Source of the DNA: a virus
Reading direction: 5' to 3' (one strand)
DNA length: 30,463 nucleotides
Virus record (IMG/VR): IMGVR_UViG_3300037096_000012
Coordinates: 1 to 30,463 of that record
The translations under genes were made by a program, and so were the position numbers. The notes under the pieces were generated by a model. That model searched no databases. It was not told the origin of the DNA and was given only the letters and a program-made list of their open reading frames with translations. Shown here one piece after another: positions 1-7,726 of this stretch (its first letter is position 1; every line of letters starts with the position of its first letter).

Positions 1-260
1 TCGTAGACGGTTAACTGGACCTTCGCGGCTTCGAGGTTCATGATGCCGCCCTGGTTGGCCCCGCGGATCGTGCTCACGCGCATGGCTGCAACGCAGGTTC
101 CGCCGGCTACCGTCTTTGCCACGATGCCGGGCTGTAGTTGACGGTCAAACCAGCGGAAAGGAACGGCCGGCGGCGGCTGCGTTGCGCCGAGGTCCGCCTG
201 CAGCGTTGAGTTCTGCTGCGCGAGAACCCGGAGTTTCGTGAGGATGTCGGTGTAAGCCAT
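1..260 (-). CDS. Hypothetical phage protein, C-terminus beyond window
   Basis: An open frame starts at ATG 260-258 and runs off the low end of the window, so only the first 86 codons are visible. The product begins MAYTDILTKLRVLAQQN and later holds GGIMNLEAAKVQLTVY. There is no membrane segment or recognised motif. The start is chosen because its ATG overlaps the TGA stop of the lysozyme gene (ATGA), the coupling used across this phage. It lies downstream of lysozyme and a tail-fibre-like gene, so a structural or lysis-accessory role is possible but not shown. Confidence 0.6.
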   Translation of the reverse strand, partial: MAYTDILTKLRVLAQQNSTLQADLGATQPPPAVPFRWFDRQLQPGIVAKTVAGGTCVAAMRVSTIRGANQGGIMNLEAAKVQLTVY

Positions 261-691
261 CAGGCGACAGCCTCCGTGAATAGGGCCTGCTCCGCCACCC
301 GGCGCCGCAACAATCCAGGATCTGCTTCGCCACCAGCCATATCCCACTTGGGGAATTCTGCCGCCGCTGCCGTGTAGCCTCCGGCGTTAATCAGTCGCAG
401 CATGGTTGAGGATCGAAGTCGCGCGATGCCCTCGTTGTAAGTGAAACTCACGAGTGCATCGAACTGATTCTGGTTCAGCTTTGCGTGGACCAGGGAATTG
501 ACTGCGTACTCCGCAGCCGAGACATCGTTACAGAGATCGGCGCTCGCCTGCGCGGCGGTCTCATACTCGTCCTTACGCGCTCCGGCGTGGCCATAACCAA
601 TAGTCCAGATACCGGCCTGATCCTGATACGCCCGGAGTTTGCAGCCTTCGAATTGTTCAATAAGTTCGATGCCGCGCTGGCTTGTATTCAT
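260..691 (-). CDS. Phage lysozyme, GH24 endolysin
   Basis: A 143-residue muramidase of the T4/P22 lysozyme family (GH24), which cuts the MurNAc-GlcNAc bond of peptidoglycan at lysis. The family signature is visible near the N-terminus: Glu15 in FEG is the expected catalytic acid, Asp24 and Thr30 lie in the Y-x-D-x-x-G-x-x-T-x-GYGH stretch (residues 22-35), and FTYNEG follows in the C-terminal half. No signal peptide or SAR anchor is visible, so export would depend on a holin. An upstream in-frame start at 823 would add a low-complexity extension; the ATG at 691 overlaps the previous stop (TAATG) and puts the family motif at the usual distance from the start. Confidence 0.9.
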   Translation of the reverse strand: MNTSQRGIELIEQFEGCKLRAYQDQAGIWTIGYGHAGARKDEYETAAQASADLCNDVSAAEYAVNSLVHAKLNQNQFDALVSFTYNEGIARLRSSTMLRLINAGGYTAAAAEFPKWDMAGGEADPGLLRRRVAEQALFTEAVA

Positions 692-1110
692 TAGACGCTC
701 GCAATCTGGAGACGCAACCTGGTCTGCGTGCTCTGGCTGTCCGATTCGGTCCCGAGGATGTCCCACGCGATGCCATCGACCACGGCCCGCCAGTTGGAGT
801 TTTCCGCGATCTGCGGATACCATCCGCCGAGCAGCATGTGACGAAGCTGGAAACCCTCCACCATTTCGGTTGTCTTCTTCTGGTCCGCCGTGAGACGCGA
901 GTCTGATTGCGGCGCGTTCATCGCCGGGATATCGATCATGCCCGCGACGTTATTCCAGCCGTCTCCGGAATCGCCGCCGGTTCGCGCGGGTGCCCCGGTG
1001 CTGGTCTGTTCCCCTGTCGGCTCCTGAATCGTCACCAGCGAAACGAATAGACCACTGGCGATGGCTTCCGGCATCACAGCGGAGATGTCGTAATCGTTGG
1101 CTTGGTACAT
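691..1110 (-). CDS. Phage virion-associated protein, head-closure or adaptor-like
   Basis: A 139-residue protein beginning MYQANDYDISAV. Its C-terminal part (AVVDGIAWDILGTESDSQ then TRLRL) resembles small phage head-closure or neck proteins in which a DSQ motif precedes a strand, but this is pattern recall, not a confirmed family. The middle is a Gly/Thr/Pro-rich loop. The ATG at 1110 has an AAGGCG Shine-Dalgarno-like sequence just upstream; an in-frame ATG at 1161 would overlap the tail-fibre gene by 29 bp and is less likely. It sits between the tail-fibre-like gene and lysozyme. Confidence 0.6.
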   Translation of the reverse strand: MYQANDYDISAVMPEAIASGLFVSLVTIQEPTGEQTSTGAPARTGGDSGDGWNNVAGMIDIPAMNAPQSDSRLTADQKKTTEMVEGFQLRHMLLGGWYPQIAENSNWRAVVDGIAWDILGTESDSQSTQTRLRLQIASV

Positions 1111-1132
1111 TTTCGCCTTAGTGGCCCTGATT

Positions 1133-2173
1133 TTATCCGCCGATGGCGCGGACAAAAACAATAGCCTGATAGTTGCCGCTTCCGCTCACTGTGTAGCTGT
1201 TCACAGTCGAGAAACTGCCCACGGGCAGGGCTGTGTCTGTGTAAAGCGCGCCTGATGCCAGTTGCGTCCCGGTGATTTGGCTCACCTGTCCGATGAGCGT
1301 TCCTTTGTTCACCGTGTTGGTGGACGTGGCGCGGTTGGCCGCGAAATAGATTCCCACTGAAGTGGCGGGCGCGCCGGAACTGTTCAACGTAATGGATGCG
1401 CTGCCGCTGCTGTTGTTGGTTGCCACTCCGTTGGGCATTTCTTGCATGACGATGGCTGCTGTCGTGCCGGGATTCATGGCCGCTACGCCACCAGTCGGAC
1501 CAACAAAAACGACCATACCGTAAACGCCGTCATAGGCGCCGGTCATAACCACCTGGGCAAAACCGTTGCTGATATCGGTTGCGTTCAAAATCTTGGCAAC
1601 CACGCTGCCGTCAAAGTTGCTGGTAGAGATGTTGTTATTGAGGAACGTCCAGGCGGTGTTACTGGCGAACGGAACGCCGCCAGCCTGGCCGATGCACACT
1701 ACACATAGGTCGCCTGCTGCGGTGCCGTCTGGTAGTGTAAGGTTTACCGTGCTCGATGCGCTGCCGGTGATGGAACTGCCTCGAATGGTCGGCTGTGTTG
1801 CGCCGCCTGCTGCCGCGCTGATGACGCCGCCGCCTGTGATGGTGATGGTGGTTCCGTCCGGTCTTACAACTCCCAGCGCGCCGTTCGTGGCCGTCGTCAC
1901 GCTGATGGCGGGGGTTAACCCGCCGCTGCTCACAATGGGCGCGGTGCCGGTTACTGCCGTGACTGCGGGGCTGGCTCCTGCCGCTGCACTGATGACGCCT
2001 GCGGTTGCCGTGATCGTGGTTCCGTCCACCTGAACCACGCCTTTGGCCGCGTTCGTGGCGTTCGTCACGGCGATATTTGGCGCGGTGCCTCCGGTGCTCG
2101 TGATAGGGGCCGTCGCGGTCACTGCCGTAACGCCGCCGGAACCGCCGCTTGACGGGGGAGTGTAGTAACTCAT
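1133..2173 (-). CDS. Tail-fibre or receptor-binding-like protein with two tandem repeats
   Basis: A 346-residue protein rich in Gly, Thr, Val, Ala and Ser. Residues 15-66 and 71-123 are two copies of one unit: VTAVT-TAPI, then SGG, AT-A-GVV, DGTTIT and GVISAAAG. Such repeats are typical of fibrous shafts in tail fibres and appendages. The remainder (130-346) alternates short beta-prone stretches and could be a tip domain. No cysteine-knot or peptidase motif was seen. The start ATG directly abuts the TAA of the preceding gene. A role in host recognition is inferred from composition and position before the lysozyme. Confidence 0.65.
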   Translation of the reverse strand: MSYYTPPSSGGSGGVTAVTATAPITSTGGTAPNIAVTNATNAAKGVVQVDGTTITATAGVISAAAGASPAVTAVTGTAPIVSSGGLTPAISVTTATNGALGVVRPDGTTITITGGGVISAAAGGATQPTIRGSSITGSASSTVNLTLPDGTAAGDLCVVCIGQAGGVPFASNTAWTFLNNNISTSNFDGSVVAKILNATDISNGFAQVVMTGAYDGVYGMVVFVGPTGGVAAMNPGTTAAIVMQEMPNGVATNNSSGSASITLNSSGAPATSVGIYFAANRATSTNTVNKGTLIGQVSQITGTQLASGALYTDTALPVGSFSTVNSYTVSGSGNYQAIVFVRAIGG

Positions 2174-2473
2174 TTAGACTGCGCTCCCTTCGACGCCGTA
2201 CTCCACGTAGATCTTGTCTCCGGTCGCCGCGTGGTACAGGATCTTCTTCAGGGGGTACATCTCCATCGGGTCCGATATCGTCGGGAACGTGAGCGAGGCT
2301 CCGGGCGCAACCGGGATACCGACGTTCGCCGCCGTGTCGGGTCCACCTACGCGCACGGCAGCGCTATTGGTCGGGTCGGCTACCACCAGGACAAACTTCG
2401 CCGTCGCAGTGTCTGTGACCAGAGGGTGCGTGCCGCCGTCGCCGGTGATGTCTGGTAGATTGTTCGTTATCAT
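2174..2473 (-). CDS. Small hypothetical structural protein
   Basis: A 99-residue protein with a beta-rich pattern (ATAKFVLVVADPTNSAAVR, later KIYVEYGVEG). No family is recognised. It lies inside the connector and tail gene run, 10 bp after the connector-like gene at 2484-2975 and immediately before the tail-fibre-like gene, so a small virion component is the most likely role. It has no membrane segment and no cysteine. Confidence 0.6.
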   Translation of the reverse strand: MITNNLPDITGDGGTHPLVTDTATAKFVLVVADPTNSAAVRVGGPDTAANVGIPVAPGASLTFPTISDPMEMYPLKKILYHAATGDKIYVEYGVEGSAV

Positions 2474-2483
2474 ATTTCCCCTT

Positions 2484-2975
2484 TCAGGAACTGAAACCCG
2501 ATCCTGCCGTCTGCCGTTGAAACTGATTCCACCAGCGCTGCGCGAACGCCCAGTCTGTCGGGGTCTGCTCGATAATCATGAACGCTCCGGAGTCGTCATC
2601 CAGTTCGCGGTATGACTTGGCTCCGTCTCGCAGCGCGTCCGAAACGTCCTTGATCTTCTGGAGCGTCACATCGAGAATCTTCAGCACGCTGCCGAGTTTC
2701 GCTTTGTTATTCGCCAGCGTGTCGAGAGCGAGAGCGGCCACACGGTAGAAACTGACCGGCTGACTCGGCAGGAACCGGCCCTGCGATCCCGAGAAGAACA
2801 TCGAACTTTGAAACCCGCTCAACTGCTGAATCTGAAAGAAAGCATTGATCTCCTGATCACTGAAGATCATCACCGGCGGAGAAGAATTCGGAATGAAACT
2901 TGTGTCCGGTATCAAAAGGCGCACGTATGAAATCGCCGGTGCCGTGTCGAAATCGTATGTGTACGTGGCCTTCAT
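2484..2975 (-). CDS. Head-tail connector-like protein
   Basis: A 163-residue protein. The N-terminal part (YVRLLIPDTSF, then IFSDQEINAFFQI) has the form common in small head-tail connector or adaptor proteins, where a short sequence of the type R-x-L-I-x-D-T is followed by FSDxEI and a helix. The central helix carries AALALDTLANNKAKL. The start codon immediately follows the TAA of the gene at 2976-3350. Its place after the capsid gene fits a connector. The assignment rests on motif layout and gene order; no detailed family match can be claimed. Confidence 0.6.
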   Translation of the reverse strand: MKATYTYDFDTAPAISYVRLLIPDTSFIPNSSPPVMIFSDQEINAFFQIQQLSGFQSSMFFSGSQGRFLPSQPVSFYRVAALALDTLANNKAKLGSVLKILDVTLQKIKDVSDALRDGAKSYRELDDDSGAFMIIEQTPTDWAFAQRWWNQFQRQTAGSGFSS

Positions 2976-3350
2976 TTACACGAGAGTGGATCGGCTCAAC
3001 AGCGTTGCGGTCAAAGTCGGAGCCTGCACGCTTCCGGCTGGCGTGAATAGGATGCGGCACTGCTGGTGCGTGGCGATAGTCGTCGCCCCGAGCATCCCGG
3101 CTCCGTCCACGATGGTTGTGCTGGCGTCTCCCGCCGCAATCGTCGCCGTCTGCCCCGAGGCGTTGATGTAGACAACCTCAAACGGCGTATCGGCCTGGAG
3201 CGCGGAAGCAATCGCGGAGGTCGCTGGAAGCGTATCCGTGAAGCCGCCGCCCGGCCCGGTGCGCGTGATGAAGCCGGCGAGAACCTCGTCGGTCGTAAGC
3301 GTGTGGTCACCGGCGGTCGTGATGTTCGTATTCGTCGGGTTCAGTGTCAT
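2976..3350 (-). CDS. Hypothetical phage structural protein, decoration-like
   Basis: A 124-residue protein beginning MTLNPTNTNIT, Thr/Ala/Gly-rich and strongly beta-prone (DHTLTTDEVLAGFITR, FTDTLPATSAIASAL, TTIATHQQCRILFTP). The ATG at 3350 has GAGGT eight bases upstream, which is preferred over an in-frame start at 3419 that would begin inside the hairpin region. It is the first gene after the major capsid gene and may be a decoration, head-fibre or head-completion protein. No sequence family is recognised. Confidence 0.6.
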   Translation of the reverse strand: MTLNPTNTNITTAGDHTLTTDEVLAGFITRTGPGGGFTDTLPATSAIASALQADTPFEVVYINASGQTATIAAGDASTTIVDGAGMLGATTIATHQQCRILFTPAGSVQAPTLTATLLSRSTLV

Positions 3351-3379
3351 TTCCGTTACCTCAATTCCTTTTGAAACCG

Positions 3380-3416
3380 AAAACGCCGCCCGCTGACCGG
3401 AGCCAAACGAGCGGCG
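3380..3416 (-). terminator. Hairpin with T-run after the capsid gene
   Basis: On the minus strand CGCCGC (3416-3411) can pair with GCGGCG (3389-3384) and is followed by TTTT (3383-3380). It lies between the capsid stop (3451) and the next start (3350). A weak or partial intrinsic terminator here would let capsid mRNA exceed that of downstream tail genes. The loop is long, so strength is uncertain. Confidence 0.45.
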
Positions 3417-3420
3417 CATC

Positions 3421-3443
3421 GCTGCCTTCGGGGAGAATCGCAG
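3421..3443 (-). other. Short stem-loop between capsid and next gene
   Basis: GCTGC and GCAGC pair across a 13-base loop. This stem lies just downstream of the capsid stop codon and ahead of the T-tailed hairpin at 3380-3416. It may protect the 3' end of a processed capsid mRNA or be part of a composite terminator; neither is shown. Confidence 0.35.
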
Positions 3444-3450
3444 CTAACCG

Positions 3451-4803
3451 TTACGCTACGCCAGTGCCGGTCGAACCGACGACCGAGCGCCCGTCCATGA
3501 TGTTTCCACCGAGGACCGAGATGGCCTTCATTTCCTGATTCATCGTTGTCCAGTCGCCCATCATCGGTTCCACGCCGCCGCCGGGCCGCATGGTGTTCGG
3601 AACCTTCTGGAAGAGCTGCGCCTGCCGGAAGCCACGGAGGTATCCGATTTCGATTGCAGGCCGCTCCAGCGTGTCGGGGTCCGCGAACATGCACCAACCG
3701 CCGGGCAGAGAAGAGAACCCTGCCGCAATTGCGCCGGTGTCGAAATACGGATCGTGAATCCAGTCCGTATTCTGATTGAACCAGGCGTTCGTTTCAAGCC
3801 ATTGCGACGGGAAGCCCTGAGCGTTCGCGCTGCCGCCTTCGACTGATACCTGATTGCGAACCGCGTTCTGGAGGTTCTTCGCGGTCGCCACATTGGCCGA
3901 ACCGTAAACGATCTTCACACGACCACCGCCCATCAGGATCGGCTGGCCGCTCGAATCGCGCTGCCCGGCCAGAATCTTTGTGGCGTCCATGATGCCCTGA
4001 GCCGAGAGTCCGGGGTTATCCGAGCCAGCTCCGTTCGCACGGAGGATGCGGTTGTTGTACCCGGCCTGAAACAGATTGGCGTTCAGATCACCGTTCCCCG
4101 CATAGAGCGAGTGAATAAAGATCGTGATGCCGCGGTTGATCGAGATGACAATCCGGCGCGGCACATCTTTGAATATGCCGAGGTTATCATTCAGCAACGC
4201 GCTCCAGTTGATGCTGGCTTTCGTCTGCATCAGCGCGGGCTGGTACTCGATTGCCGCTGTGTTGGTTGTCGGGAATACCGAATCGTCCTGCGGGACCGGG
4301 CCGCTCAGAGCCTGCTGCGCCGCCGGAGCCGCGAGATCGGCGAATACCGCCGGTTCCACCAGGCCGTCCAGCATATAGCGCTTCACGAACCGGGTATCGG
4401 CCAGATCCTGAATGCGGCAGACCGCTTCGTTGAAGATCGGAAATGCGTTGAAGTACCCGTAATACAGGATGTCCAGCACATCGGCGAAGAGTGCCTGATA
4501 ATCCGTGCGGGACATTGTTTCGCGCAATGTCGTGGTCACGTTTGCCGGGTAGAGGCCGGGGTATCCGTTCTCAGCCAGCATGGTTATGTGATTGTCGTCA
4601 GGCGGGCAGAGAGCCGTGCGCAGCCAGTACGGATCGACGCGGCCAGCTACGACGTCGGCGAACAGCCGGGCCGCTTCGTAAGCGCGGGTGCGGCGCGGGC
4701 CTTGCGGCATCCGTGCGATATTCTGGCGCCCGAATCCGCCGAGGCCGTTCAATGCGCTCTGGACACCCTGAGCGCCCGTGTGAATGGAAAGATTCATGTT
4801 CAT
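3451..4803 (-). CDS. Major capsid protein
   Basis: A 450-residue protein beginning MNMNLSIHTG. It is called major capsid protein from size, composition and order: it follows the protease/scaffold gene and a DUF2190-like cement gene, and precedes connector genes. Expected features include a flexible N-terminal part, a central helical region (residues about 80-160) and a C-terminal domain with DWIHDPYFDTGAIAAGF and PGGWCMFADPDTLERPAIE. It has no clear N-terminal delta-domain coiled coil. The ATG at 4803 has AAGGA about ten bases upstream and starts 13 bp after the previous stop; an in-frame start at 4857 lies inside the previous gene. The HK97 fold is inferred. Confidence 0.75.
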   Translation of the reverse strand: MNMNLSIHTGAQGVQSALNGLGGFGRQNIARMPQGPRRTRAYEAARLFADVVAGRVDPYWLRTALCPPDDNHITMLAENGYPGLYPANVTTTLRETMSRTDYQALFADVLDILYYGYFNAFPIFNEAVCRIQDLADTRFVKRYMLDGLVEPAVFADLAAPAAQQALSGPVPQDDSVFPTTNTAAIEYQPALMQTKASINWSALLNDNLGIFKDVPRRIVISINRGITIFIHSLYAGNGDLNANLFQAGYNNRILRANGAGSDNPGLSAQGIMDATKILAGQRDSSGQPILMGGGRVKIVYGSANVATAKNLQNAVRNQVSVEGGSANAQGFPSQWLETNAWFNQNTDWIHDPYFDTGAIAAGFSSLPGGWCMFADPDTLERPAIEIGYLRGFRQAQLFQKVPNTMRPGGGVEPMMGDWTTMNQEMKAISVLGGNIMDGRSVVGSTGTGVA

Positions 4804-4816
4804 GGTTTTGGTGTCC

Positions 4817-5221
4817 TTAGAGGTTGATATCGACGCCTGCCGCGTCGTCAGTTTCACCGGACCCGATGGGGTCTGCCTGCGAGTTCAGCGTGCCGAACAG
4901 AACTCCCCCCGAATCCGCGCACAGCGTGAATCCGCTCGTGACATTGGTCCCAGCGTCCAGCGTTCCGCCAAGCGCATATATTGGATCACCGGGGTTGATC
5001 GCCTTACCGACGAATGGAGAAATGGAGGACGCCGCTACAACTGGGAACGAAAACGCCCCGTCGAAGTAGCACGTCGCGCCGCCGATGGTGTCCTGGAACG
5101 AATCCAGATTGACGCACGGCAGGGAGCCGAGCAGCAGGGGAGTTCCAGCCACCGTGATGGTGTTCGGAAACTGAACCTGCCGGGTCTTTGTCGGGGTTAC
5201 CGAATAAATTTGGTTGATCAT
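4817..5221 (-). CDS. Capsid cement/decoration protein, DUF2190-like
   Basis: A 134-residue protein. The order of motifs fits the DUF2190 capsid-cement family: an N-terminal strand, GTPLLLGSLPCVN, a short segment leading to GAFSFPVV, then GDPIYALGGTLDAGTN, a C-terminal strand and GETDDAAGVDINL. Such proteins bind the outside of capsids and stabilise them. The gene lies directly between the protease/scaffold and major capsid genes, the usual place for this family. Its ATG abuts the TAA of the protease gene (TAAATG). Confidence 0.65.
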   Translation of the reverse strand: MINQIYSVTPTKTRQVQFPNTITVAGTPLLLGSLPCVNLDSFQDTIGGATCYFDGAFSFPVVAASSISPFVGKAINPGDPIYALGGTLDAGTNVTSGFTLCADSGGVLFGTLNSQADPIGSGETDDAAGVDINL

Positions 5222-6949
5222 TTAAGCTGCCACCCCCACGCTTTCTTTCGCATCTTTCTCACTCAAGCCGAGCTCAACGAGAGCCTGAACCTGCCGGGTC
5301 TGGGCTTCCTTCGTGTTCAGTTCGCGGGCCGCTTTCACGGCTTCCGATTCCTGAACCACCGTGATACCGGCGCCCATGCCGCGCACGCCACCAGAGGCCG
5401 GGAGTGTCGCGCTGTAGGACTTCGCCGCAGCGTTCACCGCTTCGGTCACTTTGGCCGCGTCCATCACGCCGTCTTTCGTCGCGATCTCGCGCGATGCATC
5501 GGCGGTTCCGACGACCAACTCAGCCACGAACTTGCGCTGCGCTTCGTTCAGACTGGTGGTTGCCAGCACTGCGCCCGCGAGTTCGATAGCGTCCGCACGG
5601 AGCGCCCGCTTTAGGAGGCGTTCGTTGATGGCCTGTGTTGCGGCCAGACTTTCTTTGAGTTTGTTACCTTCGGCTTCGGTCATTTCGACTTCGCCTCCTT
5701 CGTTGAATGATTCGAGCAACTTCGTAAACTTTGCGGATTCGGCGAGAGGCATCCCGCCGCGGCCGGCCTTCGTCACGTAATCGACGGATTCCACGTGATC
5801 GATCGAAGCCAATACCGGCTTGCCATTGATCGTCTTACCGGATGAGGTTCCACCGGCGCGGATTGAAAGCCCAATGTGCGGAGCGCGCTCGGCGATCTTA
5901 TCCGCGTAATCGGCCATGACTTTCGCTTCGGCATAAATGCCGGGGCCTTTCGGGCCGTTCTCGCGATACTCCCCGTCGCTCGTTGTGATTGCCGCGAGGT
6001 CGTTCAGGTCGCCTTCCGGTCTGGCGCTTTCCTGCGCCTGCGTCGGATGGTTCCAGTACATGAACGTCTTCGCCTTGAAGACTCCGGACTCCGCAGCTTT
6101 CTTCAGAACTTCAGCCGGGTAGTGCGCGCTCGAGCCGGTCCCGGGAGAGATCATCAGGATCGGGTAGGAGGTCCGCGCGGCTTCGGATATTTTCACGTCT
6201 CCGATAAAGCAAGTGCTGCCGGATTCCACCAGGCGCAAGCCGGTTGTGTTGCCCGTCGCCGATTCCTTCGGTTTCGCTTCGCCGTCCTGCCACGTCTTCG
6301 GGAGGTACTTTGTCCATCCCTTGCGCTTCGCAATCGCGATGATATTGCTCTTGATTTTCGCGATGCTGAAATTGTCAGACCCGGCGCGGCCCATCGACTT
6401 CGCAGCGGCATTCACATCTTCCGGCTTCAGGATCGGGAACGATTTCCCTTTCCCGGCGAAATCCTCACCACTGGCCGCTGCGCGTTCGTCTTTCGACACA
6501 AAGCGTTCATACAGCGGCGTTTTGCTGTAGAGCTTCGCGGATTCGCTCATCGTGGCGTATTCGTCGGCATCGTCCGCTTCCGGCTCGTAGATGATCCGCG
6601 GGACCACCTTCATGCCCTGATCGTGATGCACCACAGCCTTGGGAGCGTTATCGCCCTGTTTGCTGATTTCGTAGGGGCTGCACATCGTCGAGCCGTCGCA
6701 CGAGTAGTACACGTCGCCCGATTCGTCGTCTCCGGTGTGGTCCTGGTAATACGCCCAGTTGTTCGTGTCTTTCGTGGCCACGCGCACGGCGTCGGAGAGC
6801 CGCTGGCGCACGTCGTTTGACGTGAGGTCGTCCATCGCTTCCTGAATGCGGATTGCTACTTCGGCGGTTCCAGCTCTCAGAGTGGCGCGGACGGGCATCT
6901 GAGTGGGATAGTACAGCGGAACCCGGATTGCTGAAAACAAAAGGGACAA
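5222..6949 (-). CDS. Capsid maturation protease with scaffold-like C-terminus
   Basis: A 575-residue protein combining several parts. Residues about 165-215 (KSFPILKPEDVNAAAKSMG, then a basic helix) resemble the short domain often found in phage prohead proteins (DUF6582-like). Residues about 245-400 look like a prohead serine protease: His301 in YWNHPT and Ser362 in IGLSIRAGG are the candidate catalytic pair, followed by VESVDYVTKAGRGG. Residues 410-575 are helical and charged, as in a scaffold removed on maturation. The frame begins with TTG at 6949; other possible starts are TTG 6940 and ATG 6898. None has a clear Shine-Dalgarno sequence, so the N-terminus is uncertain. It is followed by cement and capsid genes. 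Confidence 0.75.
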   Translation of the reverse strand: MSLLFSAIRVPLYYPTQMPVRATLRAGTAEVAIRIQEAMDDLTSNDVRQRLSDAVRVATKDTNNWAYYQDHTGDDESGDVYYSCDGSTMCSPYEISKQGDNAPKAVVHHDQGMKVVPRIIYEPEADDADEYATMSESAKLYSKTPLYERFVSKDERAAASGEDFAGKGKSFPILKPEDVNAAAKSMGRAGSDNFSIAKIKSNIIAIAKRKGWTKYLPKTWQDGEAKPKESATGNTTGLRLVESGSTCFIGDVKISEAARTSYPILMISPGTGSSAHYPAEVLKKAAESGVFKAKTFMYWNHPTQAQESARPEGDLNDLAAITTSDGEYRENGPKGPGIYAEAKVMADYADKIAERAPHIGLSIRAGGTSSGKTINGKPVLASIDHVESVDYVTKAGRGGMPLAESAKFTKLLESFNEGGEVEMTEAEGNKLKESLAATQAINERLLKRALRADAIELAGAVLATTSLNEAQRKFVAELVVGTADASREIATKDGVMDAAKVTEAVNAAAKSYSATLPASGGVRGMGAGITVVQESEAVKAARELNTKEAQTRQVQALVELGLSEKDAKESVGVAA

Positions 6950-6981
6950 ATAATTTACTAAACCGTCCGAGCCGATTAATA

Positions 6982-6990
6982 TGTTAGAAT
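6982..6990 (+). promoter_or_regulatory. Extended -10 box for a leaderless transcript
   Basis: TGTTAGAAT matches an extended -10 element (TG, one base, TAGAAT). The next ATG lies seven bases after the box (6998), so a transcript would start at or next to the start codon. No Shine-Dalgarno sequence is present. No good -35 is visible at 16-18 bp, as is common for extended -10 promoters. Confidence 0.45.
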
Positions 6991-6997
6991 TTTCCCA

Positions 6998-7288
6998 ATG
7001 GCAACCAAATCGGCGGAAGAGACTGAAACTTGCTCCAGATGCGAAAAACCGTTAGACACGACCGGGACTCCTGGCTGGTGCCGAGCTTGCCGGGCGACAT
7101 ATCAGCGGGAATACAAGTCTCTCCAGAAACAGATGTCCGAGACGCGCGGATTCGCTTCCGGGGTTTCCGCCGCCAAGGCGTTCGTAGCTTCGGAGTTTGA
7201 GACTGCGATTCGCGGGGCGACGATCAACGGGTTTGAAGCTGCTCGCCTGGTGCGGGCCTGCAAGGGACCGGCCTTACCGGCAAGTTGA
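6998..7288 (+). CDS. Small zinc-ribbon protein
   Basis: A 96-residue protein beginning MATKSAEETETC. Two CxxC pairs (C12/C15 and C28/C31, in CSRC and CRAC) form a likely zinc ribbon, followed by a basic helix and an Ala-rich helical C-terminus. It is transcribed opposite to its neighbours and is the first gene of a two-gene cassette. It has no recognisable Shine-Dalgarno sequence and follows an extended -10 box closely. A DNA- or RNA-binding role is possible; no named family is recognised. Confidence 0.7.
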   Translation: MATKSAEETETCSRCEKPLDTTGTPGWCRACRATYQREYKSLQKQMSETRGFASGVSAAKAFVASEFETAIRGATINGFEAARLVRACKGPALPAS

Positions 7289-7326
7289 GAGTGTCACGCC
7301 CTGCCGCGTGACGGAAGGGGCGAGAC

Positions 7327-7494
7327 ATGTTGAGTCTTTACGTTGACCAGTCCGATATTGATTTTCTGACCCAGGCGGGCCGTGAACCGGCTATCTGTGA
7401 ACTGCGCTGCGAGAACTGCTACGACGGCATGAAGTTCGATCAGTTGCAGTGCGCGACGTGCGGGACTTTGAATCCGCGCTATCTCACCGCCTGA
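7327..7494 (+). CDS. 55-residue zinc-ribbon protein
   Basis: A short frame beginning MLSLYVDQSDIDFL, with cysteines at 24, 28, 31, 42 and 45 (C-x3-C-x2-C then CATC) that suggest a compact zinc-binding fold. GGAAGGGGC lies a few bases before the ATG and is a strong ribosome-binding site. It is second in the plus-strand cassette, 38 bp after the other zinc-ribbon gene. Its TGA overlaps the opposing membrane-protein gene tail to tail by 11 bp. Function is unknown. Confidence 0.65.
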   Translation: MLSLYVDQSDIDFLTQAGREPAICELRCENCYDGMKFDQLQCATCGTLNPRYLTA

Positions 7495-7684
7495 AGATCG
7501 GAACCGGTGCGGTTCCAGCCATCCCCATCAGGAAGTAAAGCAGCCAGATCACGACGCACACGATGACCACCACGCGGACTATCCGCGCTATCGTGGGGTC
7601 CATCGGAATCTGAGAGACAGCCCACAGGATGAGCCCTACCACGATCAGCACGATTATCAGTTGAAACAGCACGACTGGGAACAT
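7484..7684 (-). CDS. Small two-helix membrane protein, Thivi_2564-like
   Basis: A 66-residue protein with two hydrophobic helices (about residues 3-20 and 30-52) joined by a short loop SQIPMDPTIARIV. The pattern matches a small bacterial membrane-protein family often named Thivi_2564, known by sequence only. Holin activity is conceivable from its size and topology but the lysozyme is far away. An in-frame TTG at 7726 would add 14 residues; the ATG at 7684 puts the first helix at the N-terminus as in the family. Neither start has a strong ribosome-binding site. Confidence 0.65.
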   Translation of the reverse strand: MFPVVLFQLIIVLIVVGLILWAVSQIPMDPTIARIVRVVVIVCVVIWLLYFLMGMAGTAPVPIFRR

Positions 7685-7726
7685 GCTGTGCGGTATTGCA
7701 CGCTGAACGCCAACCGTTGAATGCAA

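Noticed and set aside
4784-5614. A 276-codon plus-strand frame opposite the cement and protease genes
   Set aside because: Its composition is that of an antisense shadow in GC-rich coding DNA, and the minus-strand genes have good starts and family motifs.
5876-6820. A long plus-strand frame opposite the protease gene
   Set aside because: It is Arg/Phe/Val-rich mirror translation of a well-supported gene, with no ribosome-binding site or motif.
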